From positions 1 to 7,443 of the forward strand of contig SXHS01000292.1 of the NCBI GenBank assembly GCA_005773145.1: a stretch of 7,443 bases of DNA, read 5' to 3'. Within the stretch, counting starts at the first letter, position 1. Every line of letters starts with the position of its first letter. The stretch comes from Planctomycetaceae bacterium (GTDB lineage Bacteria; Planctomycetota; Planctomycetia; Pirellulales; Pirellulaceae). The notes beneath the pieces were generated by a model that was given only the letters and a program-made list of their open reading frames with translations, did no database searches and was not told where the DNA came from. Made by a program: the position numbers and the translations under genes. Shown here piece after piece: positions 1 to 6,500 of this stretch.

Positions 1-840
1 CACGCTACCGCCGCGGGACGTCGCCCGGGTGCCCGAATTGGTGACGGTGAGCTGGGGCGTAGAAACATCCGGATCCGCGTCTGCTCCATGCCCGTTGTTC
101 TCAAATACGTTACCGGCGCGATTGGTGTCCGCGTTGGTTGCGAAGTCATCATCCTGGGCGACGGGCGCGTCGTTCAGGCCCGTGACGTTGACGGTGACCG
201 TTGCCGTGGAGGTCAACGAGCCGTCAGAAACAGTGTAAGAGAACGTATCGTTGATCGTCGCACCCTGCGCGAGAGCTTGTAGCGCCGCGGCATTCCTCGG
301 GTCATAGCTGAAGGTGCCATTGACACTCAATGTTACGGAGGCGCCTCGCTCTGTGATCAGCACACCGCCATTAGGCACAACAACTTGCAGCGCATCCCCG
401 TCAACATCCGAGTCGGTACCGTTCCCATTGTCTTGCAAGAGATTGCCGTTCAAGACGGTGTCTTCATTGGCGTTGACAGCATCCGCGCGGGCGACGGGTG
501 CGTCATTCAGGCCCGTGACGGTGACGGTGACCGTGCCCACCGATCCAGCAAACGCATCTCGTACGGTGTAGCTGAACGTATCCGTGGTTGTCGCCGCTGC
601 TGCGAGCGCTTGCAGCGTTGCCGAGCTGCGCGGGTCATAGTTGAAGCTGCCATCGGCATTGATGATGACGGTGGCCCCCATGGCGGAGGTCAGCCCGGTG
701 TTCGGAACAACGGTCAGCTGACTGCTATTGCCGTCGGGGTCGGAATCCGCGCCGTTACCGTTGTCTACCAGTACGTTTCCAATTTTTACCGTATCTTCAT
801 TGGTGCTGAACGAATCGGGGCGGGCGACGGGAGGATCGTT
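1..840 (-). repeat. Tandem 333-bp (111-residue) cadherin/VCBS-like domain repeats inside the adhesin gene
   Basis: Three successive units start at the same motif, N-D-[AP]-P-V-A, at residues 753, 864 and 975, a spacing of exactly 111 residues. On DNA the units cover 508-840, 175-507 and 1-174 (the last incomplete). Shared landmarks are NEDTV, DNGNG, a DxDxDG-like acidic stretch, the Y-D-P-R turn, LQALA, DTFSYTV and a TVTVxVTGL end strand. The DNA is also similar; for example a GACGGG...CAGGCC segment recurs at 160 and 493. The third unit has diverged, with NADTN where the others have NEDTV. The preceding module (652-752) is related but about ten residues shorter. Confidence 0.85.
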
Positions 841-3096
841 GCCCCGCACGGTAATGTTGACCGTGGCGGTGGCCGTTGCCCCCTCAGCATCTCGCACGGT
901 GTATGTAAACGAGTCCGGTTCCGTCTCGGTCGGTCCAAGGTCGTTAAAGTGGGGAAGCGGATTATATTTTACGACTCCGTTCTCCAAAGTGACGACTCCC
1001 AGTGTCGACGACGAATTGACGCCAATGATCGTCAATTGTCCGCCATCCGGATCCGAGTCGTTACTCAATAATTGGGCGGTCAAGGTCTGTTCACCCAGTG
1101 TGATGGGCGCGCTGATGGTGTCATTGCCAGCTACCGGCGGATCGGAAACTGAGGTCACCGTCAGCGACAGCGTATCCTGCACGAATCGCCCAAAGGTGTC
1201 CGTGGCGCGGATCACGATCGTGGCACTTCCGTTTTGATTGGGTAGGGGCGTCACACGCAGGTTGGAACCTTCCACTACGGCCGAGGCGAGAGATGTCGAG
1301 GAATTGGACTGAACGGTAAACGTCAGGACGTCTAAGCTGGCCAAATCGGCGTCCGCGAAGACGCTGCTCAGTACAATGGTGAAGACGCCTGAATCCTCGT
1401 CCACGGTGCGTTGTCCCATGGCGGTGGCAACCGTTGGGTCGCTGTCGCGCGTGATGGTCTGGCCCGCGTTGTTATTGTTGGAGGTGTTTCCAGCGGCGTC
1501 GGTGATCTGTTGGGTGAGCACGTTCTCCCCGAAAGCCAAGGGGACATTGGCAAAGTTAAAACTACCGGTTGCACTGGCGACTTGAGTTCCGAAAATCGTG
1601 ATGCCGACGGTGAGTTGGACGGTGGCCCCGGGTTCCGTCGTCCCGTTCAAGTTCACAGTTGTCTGGCCGACCAGCGGCTGGCCCTCGGGGTCCTGCAGAC
1701 TCGTTGGTGGTGACAGGGTCAGGTTGGCGACGGTTGGTGCCGTGACGTCCACTGTGATCACCAAGGCCGCAGACGGCTCACTCCTATTGCCCGCCGCATC
1801 GATGGCTTGAGCGGTAATAGAGTTTGAACCGGCCGTCAGTGGGCTGGTGGCGATCTCGACCGAGCTGCCCGTCCCCACATCACCATTGCCAATGAGTGTC
1901 GTGCCTGAGAAGATTTCCACACGCGACGCCGTTGCGGCTGAAACGACGATCGTCGGCGTGGTGGTGCTAATGTTCGGGCCGTTCCCAGGCGTGTTGGCCT
2001 TCAATGTTGGTGCCGCCGGCGCAACCGGAGCCAGGGTATCGAAATGGAAGCGTAGCTCTACGGGATCCCGGACCGTATTGCCCGCCTGATCGGTGGCTCT
2101 GACCCTCAGGATGTGTTCGCCCGTATTCGCCAAGGGGCTAGCGCCGGTCCCCGCAATGGTTTGCAATTGGCTGAGATTGAGTTCGAAGTTCCGATTCGTG
2201 CGAAAATCTTGCGTGGGGAAAAAGCCGGGGCCCAGCAAGCTGATGAAGGGGCTGTTATCGATGGACGCTTCAAAGGACTGGATCGGGGAAATGTCGCTGA
2301 GGGTTCCCGTGATGCGGGTTTGATTGGTCACGATATCGGTCGGATTGCGGTCGTTGGGGCCGTTGACCCGCTGCAAGGTGATGACGGGCGCGTCGCTATC
2401 CTGGATCAAATCTAGGTTTAAAGACGGCGCTCCCAACTGCCGCTCGACGATCGCGAATTCGTCGATGTCCACCCGACCATTTTGGTCCAAATCCAACGCC
2501 TCACGTACGGCAGTCGGTGTTGCATTTCTTTTATTCGATTGGCGAAAGAACTGGGCCGAGACAAAATTCCCGCCGAACTGATCGGCGACCATCGCCCCGG
2601 TTGCCCGTTGCATTTCCGACGTGTCGACCTGTCCATTTCCGTCGAGGTCGCCTGGCAGGAAAACTTCCAATCGATAGGTGCCCCCCGTGGTCCCTTCGGC
2701 GCCGATCAAAATGTCATAGGTCAAACCTCGTTGGAATTCGACGAGGGTCATGCCTGCCGCATCGGTCGCGGAAACATCCTGCCACGATTCTACTGCTGCG
2801 ACCGACTGGTCGCTTCGTCTGACAAGTGGCGCTGCTGGGTCGAAGCCCGCGCCGGAGTCCGTGGACACGACCCGCAACCCCAACAGCACGGCGGGACCCG
2901 TCGAGTCGAGGGTCAGGCGCGCAGAACTAGCCGCGCTGACTCCCGCCGCAATCGTGCCCGTTACTGATTCCAGGGTGTGGGCCGCCAGTAGCTGTCTGGC
3001 TTCCAGCGATTCCACGGTCAACGGGCGTGAGGTCCTACCGGACCGAGCGCGGTGTTTCGACACGATCCGCGCAGGTAGTCGATGTGGCAACGGCAT
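1..3096 (-). CDS. Giant secreted adhesin-like protein, N-terminal part (LEPR-XLL motif, EF-hand pair, Ig/cadherin-like repeats); runs off left edge
   Basis: I translated this frame codon by codon: 1032 residues without a stop, still open at position 1. The ATG at 3094-3096 is the only usable start, because the in-frame stop at 3142-3144 closes the frame with no ATG, GTG or TTG between. No clear Shine-Dalgarno site precedes it. Residues 1-30 are basic and lead into LEARQLLA (31-38), matching the LEPR-XLL motif at the N-terminus of large planctomycete surface proteins. Residues about 40-147 are beta-rich and resemble a pre-peptidase-like fold. Two canonical 12-residue EF-hand loops follow, DLDGNGQVDTSE (150-161) and DLDQNGRVDIDE (202-213), so calcium binding is likely. 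Ig-like modules lie at about 233-355, 356-449 and 450-551 (recurring DxAGN), cadherin-like modules at 552-651 and 652-752, then 111-residue units from 753 on (NDxPVA...NEDTV...DTFSYTV). Probable role: extracellular adhesion or matrix. The C-terminal anchor or secretion signal is outside the window. Confidence 0.88.
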   Translation of the reverse strand, partial: MPLPHRLPARIVSKHRARSGRTSRPLTVESLEARQLLAAHTLESVTGTIAAGVSAASSARLTLDSTGPAVLLGLRVVSTDSGAGFDPAAPLVRRSDQSVAAVESWQDVSATDAAGMTLVEFQRGLTYDILIGAEGTTGGTYRLEVFLPGDLDGNGQVDTSEMQRATGAMVADQFGGNFVSAQFFRQSNKRNATPTAVREALDLDQNGRVDIDEFAIVERQLGAPSLNLDLIQDSDAPVITLQRVNGPNDRNPTDIVTNQTRITGTLSDISPIQSFEASIDNSPFISLLGPGFFPTQDFRTNRNFELNLSQLQTIAGTGASPLANTGEHILRVRATDQAGNTVRDPVELRFHFDTLAPVAPAAPTLKANTPGNGPNISTTTPTIVVSAATASRVEIFSGTTLIGNGDVGTGSSVEIATSPLTAGSNSITAQAIDAAGNRSEPSAALVITVDVTAPTVANLTLSPPTSLQDPEGQPLVGQTTVNLNGTTEPGATVQLTVGITIFGTQVASATGSFNFANVPLAFGENVLTQQITDAAGNTSNNNNAGQTITRDSDPTVATAMGQRTVDEDSGVFTIVLSSVFADADLASLDVLTFTVQSNSSTSLASAVVEGSNLRVTPLPNQNGSATIVIRATDTFGRFVQDTLSLTVTSVSDPPVAGNDTISAPITLGEQTLTAQLLSNDSDPDGGQLTIIGVNSSSTLGVVTLENGVVKYNPLPHFNDLGPTETEPDSFTYTVRDAEGATATATVNITVRGNDPPVARPDSFSTNEDTVKIGNVLVDNGNGADSDPDGNSSQLTVVPNTGLTSAMGATVIINADGSFNYDPRSSATLQALAAAATTTDTFSYTVRDAFAGSVGTVTVTVTGLNDAPVARADAVNANEDTVLNGNLLQDNGNGTDSDVDGDALQVVVPNGGVLITERGASVTLSVNGTFSYDPRNAAALQALAQGATINDTFSYTVSDGSLTSTATVTVNVTGLNDAPVAQDDDFATNADTNRAGNVFENNGHGADADPDVSTPQLTVTNSGTRATSRGGSV

Positions 3097-3149
3097 GGTG
3101 ATTTCTGTTCCGAGGTACGTGAGATCGAAGAGGGCCTCTCCCTATCTTC

Positions 3150-3178
3150 ATTACAACGTAGAACCCCGGAAAATGCAA
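3150..3178 (-). promoter_or_regulatory. Possible sigma70-type promoter for the adhesin gene
   Basis: On the minus strand, TTGCAT (3178-3173) is a partial -35 match and TGTAAT (3155-3150) matches five of six -10 consensus bases, with a 17-bp spacer. Transcription would begin near 3143, giving a leader of about 47 nt before the ATG. The -35 is weak (three of six), so this is a sequence-only prediction. If correct, the adhesin can be transcribed separately from the upstream aminotransferase. Confidence 0.4.
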
Positions 3179-3316
3179 TGATTTAGCGGGACGTATCGGG
3201 GGCGGGGCCGTTGCCGGCAGGGCAAAAAGGGCCGGGATTGCGGACTGAATGCGTCCGCCCGCGGCGGCTTGGGGCGATTGTAGCTACTGCGAGGCCCAGA
3301 ATGGCCAGATCCGGCA

Positions 3317-3332
3317 CCGGGCATGTGCCCGG
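3317..3332 (-). terminator. GC-rich hairpin just after the aminotransferase stop (possible terminator, no T-run)
   Basis: CCGGGC at 3317-3322 and GCCCGG at 3327-3332 form a perfect 6-bp stem around the loop ATGT. It begins three bases after the aminotransferase TAA (3336-3338) in the transcribed direction. No run of T follows on the minus strand, so it is not a classical intrinsic terminator. It may be a terminator of the T-poor type, an RNA 3'-end stabiliser, or a chance palindrome in GC-rich DNA. Confidence 0.35.
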
Positions 3333-3335
3333 GCC

Positions 3336-4481
3336 TTAGGCGGCCTTGCCCGATCGCGAACGAGATCCGTGGAAGTACCGGCCAATTTGGCTGACCACCA
3401 TGCGTTGCTCCCACTCGGTCAGTGCGGGGAAGATCGGCAGGCTCAGGGCCTGCTCGGCCGCCCGGTCGGTCTCCGGCAACTGTTGATCATCGGCGACCTG
3501 CGAGGCGAAGCACGGTTGGCGATGGAGGGGGAGGGGATAGTAGATCTCCGTGCCGATGTGAGCATCCGTCAGATGTTGTCGCAGTGCGTCCCGTCGCTCG
3601 GGGACGCGAATGGTGAACTGATTCCAAACGTGATGGCAGTCCTTGGCCTCCGTCGGCAATTGCACGATCTGGTCCAGTCGCGCTTCATGGAATAGATCGT
3701 GGTAGCGCTCCGCATTCCGTCGCCGTTGGTGGGACCAATGCTCCAGATACGACAACTTGACGTTCAGCAGCGCGGCTTGAATGGTGTCCAATCGACTGTT
3801 GATGCCGACCGCTTGGTGGACATAGCGTGGTTGCATGCCATGGCTTCGCAACAATACGAGCCGTTCTGCCAAGGCCGCATCCGAGGTCGTGATCAATCCG
3901 CCATCGCCACAGCCACCTAAATTTTTTGTCGGGTAGAAACTAAAACAGGCGGCCGTTCCCAGGGAACCGGCAAGCTCTCCTTGGTAGCGAGCGCCGATAG
4001 CCTGGGCCGCGTCTTCCAACAAAAACAGTTGGTGCCGTTTGGCCAGCTGTCGCAAGGGTTTCATCGGTGCGCACTGGCCAAACAGGTGCACGGGGATCAC
4101 GCCCTTAGTGGCCGGCGTGATGGCATCGGCGACCGCACGAGGCTCCAGACAGTAGGTGTTGGGATCCACATCCACAAATACCGGACGGGCTCCCAGGCGT
4201 ACTACGCAACTGGCCGTTGCAAAAAAGGTGAAACTCGGGACAATCACCTCATCGCCGGGACCAACCTGCAGCGCCATCAGGGCCAATAACAAGGCATCGC
4301 TGCCAGAGGCGCAGCCCACGGCGTGCTTTGCACGGCACAACTCGGCAACCCGCTGTTCGAACTCTTGGCACTCCGGACCATGCACAAAATGGCCATGGTC
4401 CAGGACTCGCGCGACGGCCTTTAATAGCTCGTCCCGCAGCGGTGCCAGTTCACGATCGATATCAATCAAGGGAAGTCCCAT
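3336..4481 (-). CDS. DegT/DnrJ/EryC1/StrS family PLP-dependent sugar aminotransferase
   Basis: This 381-residue protein has the length and motif order of fold-type I nucleotide-sugar aminotransferases, which transfer an amino group, usually from glutamate, to a keto-sugar nucleotide for surface polysaccharide or glycan synthesis in the cytoplasm. Visible motifs are the cofactor-phosphate loop ASGSDAL (58-64), EDAAQ (156-160) with the Asp that pairs with the pyridine nitrogen, SFYPTKNLG (181-189) with Schiff-base lysine K186, and GINSRLDTIQAALL (226-239). The stretch GPGDEVIVPSFTF and the IPVHLFGQC segment recall WbpE/WlbC-like enzymes (UDP-3-keto-sugar acids), but substrate cannot be fixed from this. 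I chose the ATG at 4479-4481 because MGLPLIDID aligns with the family's usual beginning. Alternatives are ATG at 4487 and at 4517 (393 residues); none has a proper ribosome-binding site. It is not flanked by other sugar-nucleotide genes, and lies 239 bp upstream of the adhesin gene on the same strand. Confidence 0.93.
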   Translation of the reverse strand: MGLPLIDIDRELAPLRDELLKAVARVLDHGHFVHGPECQEFEQRVAELCRAKHAVGCASGSDALLLALMALQVGPGDEVIVPSFTFFATASCVVRLGARPVFVDVDPNTYCLEPRAVADAITPATKGVIPVHLFGQCAPMKPLRQLAKRHQLFLLEDAAQAIGARYQGELAGSLGTAACFSFYPTKNLGGCGDGGLITTSDAALAERLVLLRSHGMQPRYVHQAVGINSRLDTIQAALLNVKLSYLEHWSHQRRRNAERYHDLFHEARLDQIVQLPTEAKDCHHVWNQFTIRVPERRDALRQHLTDAHIGTEIYYPLPLHRQPCFASQVADDQQLPETDRAAEQALSLPIFPALTEWEQRMVVSQIGRYFHGSRSRSGKAA

Positions 4482-4535
4482 AACCATTACTCGCTTAATG
4501 TATGTCGGCCACGCCATCCTTGACGTGGGTCGCGA

Positions 4536-4564
4536 AGCCTAGGCGGCACCCGATGTTCCGTCAA
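4536..4564 (-). promoter_or_regulatory. Possible promoter for the aminotransferase gene
   Basis: On the minus strand TTGACG (4564-4559) matches five of six -35 bases and is followed after 17 bp by TAGGCT (4541-4536), a poor -10. Transcription would begin near 4529. That leaves about 12 nt before the ATG at 4517 but about 48 nt before the preferred ATG at 4481, which mildly supports the shorter protein. Confidence 0.28.
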
Positions 4565-4648
4565 GATCGAGTCGTTGCTAGCACGTTTGATGCGGGTTGT
4601 CCGCGATGTCTCCTGCGCCCTATTTTGGCTTATATCGGTTGTCGCACC

Positions 4649-4675
4649 TTGTCCGGCTCTATCAACCGGTATAAA
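4649..4675 (+). promoter_or_regulatory. Possible promoter for the small secreted protein gene
   Basis: TTGTCC (4649-4654) and TATAAA (4670-4675) form a -35/-10-like pair with a short 15-bp spacer; reading the -10 as TAAAAA (4672-4677) gives 17 bp. The AT-rich block 4669-4684 stands out in otherwise GC-rich DNA. Transcription would start near 4682, giving a leader of about 60 nt before the ATG at 4744. Confidence 0.35.
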
Positions 4676-4730
4676 AATTAAAACGAGTTCTTCGTGCACG
4701 GACTGCTGCTTGGCAGATGACATAAATTAG

Positions 4731-4735
4731 GGAGG
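4731..4735 (+). promoter_or_regulatory. Strong Shine-Dalgarno site GGAGG
   Basis: GGAGG ends 8 bases before the ATG at 4744, an ideal distance. It is the only textbook ribosome-binding site in the window and it decides the start of the downstream gene over the internal ATG at 4762. Confidence 0.75.
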
Positions 4736-4743
4736 CTACAAAA

Positions 4744-5058
4744 ATGACGCAATTTGCAGCGATGAGGCGAGTTTGCCGACGGCTTTTGGGGGCAACGGGC
4801 TTTGCATCAGCCTTATTGGCCGGAGGTATGGCGCTAAGCGGACCATCTTCGGCGTCGGCTGCGTGGGTCGTGCGACGGCCGGTGGTGGTCGCTCCAGCGC
4901 GGCCGGTTTGGGCCGTCCCGCTGGCACCTCAGCCGGTCTATGTGGCGCGGCCGGTTGGCCCTGTGGTCGTACCGGCTGGCCGACGTGTGATCGTGCATCC
5001 CAAGGTCTACGTGCGTGGCCAGCCAGTCCGCAATGCGGTCCGAGCCGTCACGCCGTAG
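4744..5058 (+). CDS. Small exported Val/Pro/Arg-rich protein with signal peptide, no acidic residues
   Basis: I do not recognise a named family. The 104-residue product begins with a clear Sec-type signal peptide: a basic n-region (R8, R9, R12, R13), a hydrophobic core at about 14-33, and an ASA-A cleavage site after A39. The mature chain of about 65 residues has roughly 20 Val, 12 Pro and 9 Arg, and the entire protein contains no Asp or Glu, so it is strongly basic. Short RPV, VVVAP and VYV-like patterns recur, suggesting an extended or beta-strand polymer rather than an enzyme. Translation is well supported by GGAGG eight bases upstream. The gene is divergent from the aminotransferase and convergent with the unknown gene ending at 5212. 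A cell-wall, S-layer or polyanion-binding role would fit the charge but is only inference. Similar small basic secreted proteins are, as I recall, common hypotheticals in planctomycetes. Confidence 0.75.
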   Translation: MTQFAAMRRVCRRLLGATGFASALLAGGMALSGPSSASAAWVVRRPVVVAPARPVWAVPLAPQPVYVARPVGPVVVPAGRRVIVHPKVYVRGQPVRNAVRAVTP

Positions 5059-5140
5059 CGCGGTGTATGCCCCAAGGGGCCGCACTATAACTATAGAAGT
5101 GTGTGGCTGGCACCGGTGGTTTGTGTCGGCGTGGCGAGCG

Positions 5141-5156
5141 GTGGGCGTCAGCCCAC
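5141..5156. repeat. Short perfect hairpin between convergent genes
   Basis: GTGGGC (5141-5146) and GCCCAC (5151-5156) flank the loop GTCA. With G-U pairs and two outer Watson-Crick pairs, the plus-strand RNA stem extends to about 11 bp (5136-5161). The GGGC-loop-GCCC form resembles interspersed palindromes that I recall from planctomycete intergenic DNA. It could also contribute to transcription stop for the secreted-protein gene. Confidence 0.5.
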
Positions 5157-5162
5157 TGTTTC

Positions 5163-5187
5163 GGCTCTTCAGCCCGCTGCTCTTTTT
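5163..5187 (+). terminator. Possible terminator for the small secreted protein gene
   Basis: A short stem, GGCT (5163-5166) with AGCC (5171-5174) around CTTC, is followed by a run of six T at 5182-5187. The stem is only 4 bp and the T-run begins 7 bases after it, so this is a weak intrinsic terminator, perhaps acting together with the stronger hairpin at 5141-5156 immediately upstream. Confidence 0.3.
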
Positions 5188-5211
5188 TCCACAACCACTT
5201 CGCTGCCGGCC

Positions 5212-6093
5212 TTAGACTTGTGGCTTGCCGGGACGCAGGGTGCCAAAGCGGAGTGACGGTCGTGGAGAGGATTCCAGGTACTGTCGGGCTTCGTCTGCCG
5301 CGAGACTTTCGAGCATGCTTTGGATATCGTCTGCGGCGTTGGCCAGTCGCACTTGCCACAACCAACGCAGGTCGCCCACGGCGTCAAACATTTCGGCGGA
5401 AAAGCTGCCCATGAGGCTGGCCACGATCCGCGAGTTCAAGTCGGCATTGGGGCTGGGTGTTGTCAGGACACCGCGAAAGGCGGCTTGGAGCGCCGCCATG
5501 ACGAGCAGCCAGGCCTTGCTCTCGCCCTTACACTGCACGTCGCGCCGTAGGTCGCGACGGAATTCATCCGCCCGGTCGGGGTTAAAGGCGAATTCCGATG
5601 CGTCGTGTTCTGACAAGACACAACCAATCAGCATATCCGTCCACCGCTCCAAGCGTCGTCGCAAGGCATTCAGATCGGTGAACTTGCGGTGGTGCACGTC
5701 TTGCGATCCGACCAGGAGCTGCAGGATGCGATGACGCGCTTCAAGCTGTCCGCCCCACACATTGCGTGCAATCGATCCGGCCAGGTGTTGTCCATGGCGC
5801 GCGTCGATGCCGCAGGCTACCCCGGTCCAAACGCGTGTGAGCATTTCGCCGGCCAAGACCTCCTCCATGAGAGGCTGATTCCAGGTTCCGGGCTGAAGGA
5901 CTTGAATCACACGCCCGTCGCCACGGTCCACTTCCGGCGTCGGCAGCCCCCGCATCCACCGCTCGGCGCGACACTTGGACGCCGTCCAGTATTTCTCTAG
6001 CCCGCTTTCCGATACGTAGGAGGTGGAATGGATCAGCGCGGGCGCATGCTGAGCAATCAAGGCCGCTACTTCTACGAGATCGCAGGCATGCAT
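5212..6093 (-). CDS. Hypothetical soluble protein of 293 residues, function unknown
   Basis: I do not recognise a characterised family. The frame ends with TAA at 5212-5214. I prefer the ATG at 6091-6093; the frame also allows a GTG at 6165 (317 residues), but the extra 24 residues look like non-coding sequence (MPTPRTSNCRAGTT) and neither start has a ribosome-binding site. The product has no signal peptide or membrane segment and appears mostly alpha-helical. Conserved-looking features are YWTASKCRAERW (35-46), EEVLAGEMLTRVWTGV (77-92), QLEARHRILQLLV (116-128), and a region rich in charged residues and Trp (140-200). The acidic/His-bearing helices EMLTRVW and LEARHR could be metal-binding or helical-bundle elements, but this is speculation. 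The codon pattern and clean 293-codon frame argue for a real gene. It has no obvious operon partner, sitting between convergent and divergent neighbours. Confidence 0.72.
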   Translation of the reverse strand: MHACDLVEVAALIAQHAPALIHSTSYVSESGLEKYWTASKCRAERWMRGLPTPEVDRGDGRVIQVLQPGTWNQPLMEEVLAGEMLTRVWTGVACGIDARHGQHLAGSIARNVWGGQLEARHRILQLLVGSQDVHHRKFTDLNALRRRLERWTDMLIGCVLSEHDASEFAFNPDRADEFRRDLRRDVQCKGESKAWLLVMAALQAAFRGVLTTPSPNADLNSRIVASLMGSFSAEMFDAVGDLRWLWQVRLANAADDIQSMLESLAADEARQYLESSPRPSLRFGTLRPGKPQV

Positions 6094-6239
6094 GGGAGGT
6101 TTCGCATTCTGGACGTCAGGGACTGTCGTGCCGGCCCGGCAATTCGACGTTCGAGGAGTCGGCACGCGCCGAGTTGGTTCCCCAATCGGTCCGCCGGTCG
6201 ATTGCAGAGAGCAAACTGGGTGCCGGGCAAGGGCCCCGA

Positions 6240-6255
6240 GCGCCAGTTATGGCGC
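6240..6255. repeat. Perfect 6-bp hairpin with GTTA loop
   Basis: GCGCCA (6240-6245) pairs exactly with TGGCGC (6250-6255) around the loop GTTA. The geometry, a 6-bp GC-rich stem and a four-base loop, is the same as the hairpin at 5141-5156 although the sequence differs. Function is unknown. Confidence 0.5.
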
Positions 6256-6320
6256 AAGTGTTGATTCCGTAGTGCCTTAGGTCGATTGGGGCACTCGTCC
6301 AGTCCTTTTGGCGGCAACCA

Positions 6321-6344
6321 GCACGGTGCCAATCGGCATCGTGC
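6321..6344. repeat. Long 10-bp hairpin (REP-like palindrome)
   Basis: The arms GCACGGTGCC (6321-6330) and GGCATCGTGC (6335-6344) pair over ten positions with one G-U, enclosing the loop AATC. This is the strongest secondary structure in the window. No T-run follows on either strand and it lies between divergent genes, so it is unlikely to be a terminator. An interspersed palindromic element or regulator binding site is possible. Confidence 0.6.
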
Positions 6345-6428
6345 GGTGTACCAAGATTGCCACACGGAGACGCCCCATACGCGGTGGCTTGGGCGAGGGA
6401 TAGGATGGCGTTGGCAAGAACAGGCGCA

Positions 6429-6473
6429 TAGGCTTCCAGCCGGTGGAATCAACAGTGTCGTAGGCTTCCAGCC
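6429..6473. repeat. Two copies of a 13-bp palindromic motif, 32 bp apart
   Basis: TAGGCTTCCAGCC occurs exactly at 6429-6441 and again at 6461-6473. The second copy is itself a hairpin: AGGCT (6462-6466) pairs with AGCCT (6470-6474) around TCC, and flanking bases extend the stem to about 8 bp (6459-6477). The first copy pairs less well. The motif resembles interspersed AGGCTTCCAGCCT-type repeats I recall from planctomycete genomes. The second copy ends 27 bp before the ATG at 6501, so it lies in the leader or promoter region of that gene. Confidence 0.65.
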
Positions 6474-6500
6474 TGCGAAATCAGCCAAGAGCCAAGCATC

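Larger units (their letters stand above)
6094..6500. other. Gene-free spacer rich in hairpins between divergent genes
   Basis: No frame here has a convincing protein: the available translations are low-complexity Arg/Ser/Gly/Pro strings that lack ribosome-binding sites. The spacer holds the perfect hairpin at 6240-6255, the long hairpin at 6321-6344 and the duplicated 13-bp motif at 6429-6473. There is also a distant 9-bp inverted pair, CCCCAATCG (6180-6188) and CGATTGGGG (6283-6291), which may be chance. Promoters for the two flanking divergent genes should lie here but I find no convincing -35/-10 pair. Confidence 0.6.

Noticed and set aside
1..840. CRISPR or satellite array
   Set aside because: The 333-bp periodicity is entirely in coding phase and matches protein domain boundaries; there are no short direct repeats with unique spacers.
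385..1071. Long plus-strand open frame of 228 codons
   Set aside because: It is antisense to the adhesin gene, where Gly/Asp/Thr/Val codon bias and the 333-bp repeats leave complementary frames open. The product is repetitive (AGDG, RVGT) with no ribosome-binding site.
3249..3695. Plus-strand frame of 148 codons
   Set aside because: It lies mostly antisense to the well-supported aminotransferase and shows no family motif.
5069..5098. Palindromes CCCCAAGGGG and CTATAACTATAG as a terminator
   Set aside because: The first has too small a loop to form a stable stem, and neither is followed by a T-run.
4834..5365. Overlapping minus- and plus-strand frames across the secreted-protein gene and the following spacer
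   Set aside because: They are shadows of the genes at 4744-5058 and 5212-6093. Their Arg/His/Ser-rich products lack start signals.
6180..6291. Inverted pair CCCCAATCG / CGATTGGGG as transposon ends
   Set aside because: Only 9 bp, 94 bp apart, with no transposase frame between and no flanking target duplication seen.
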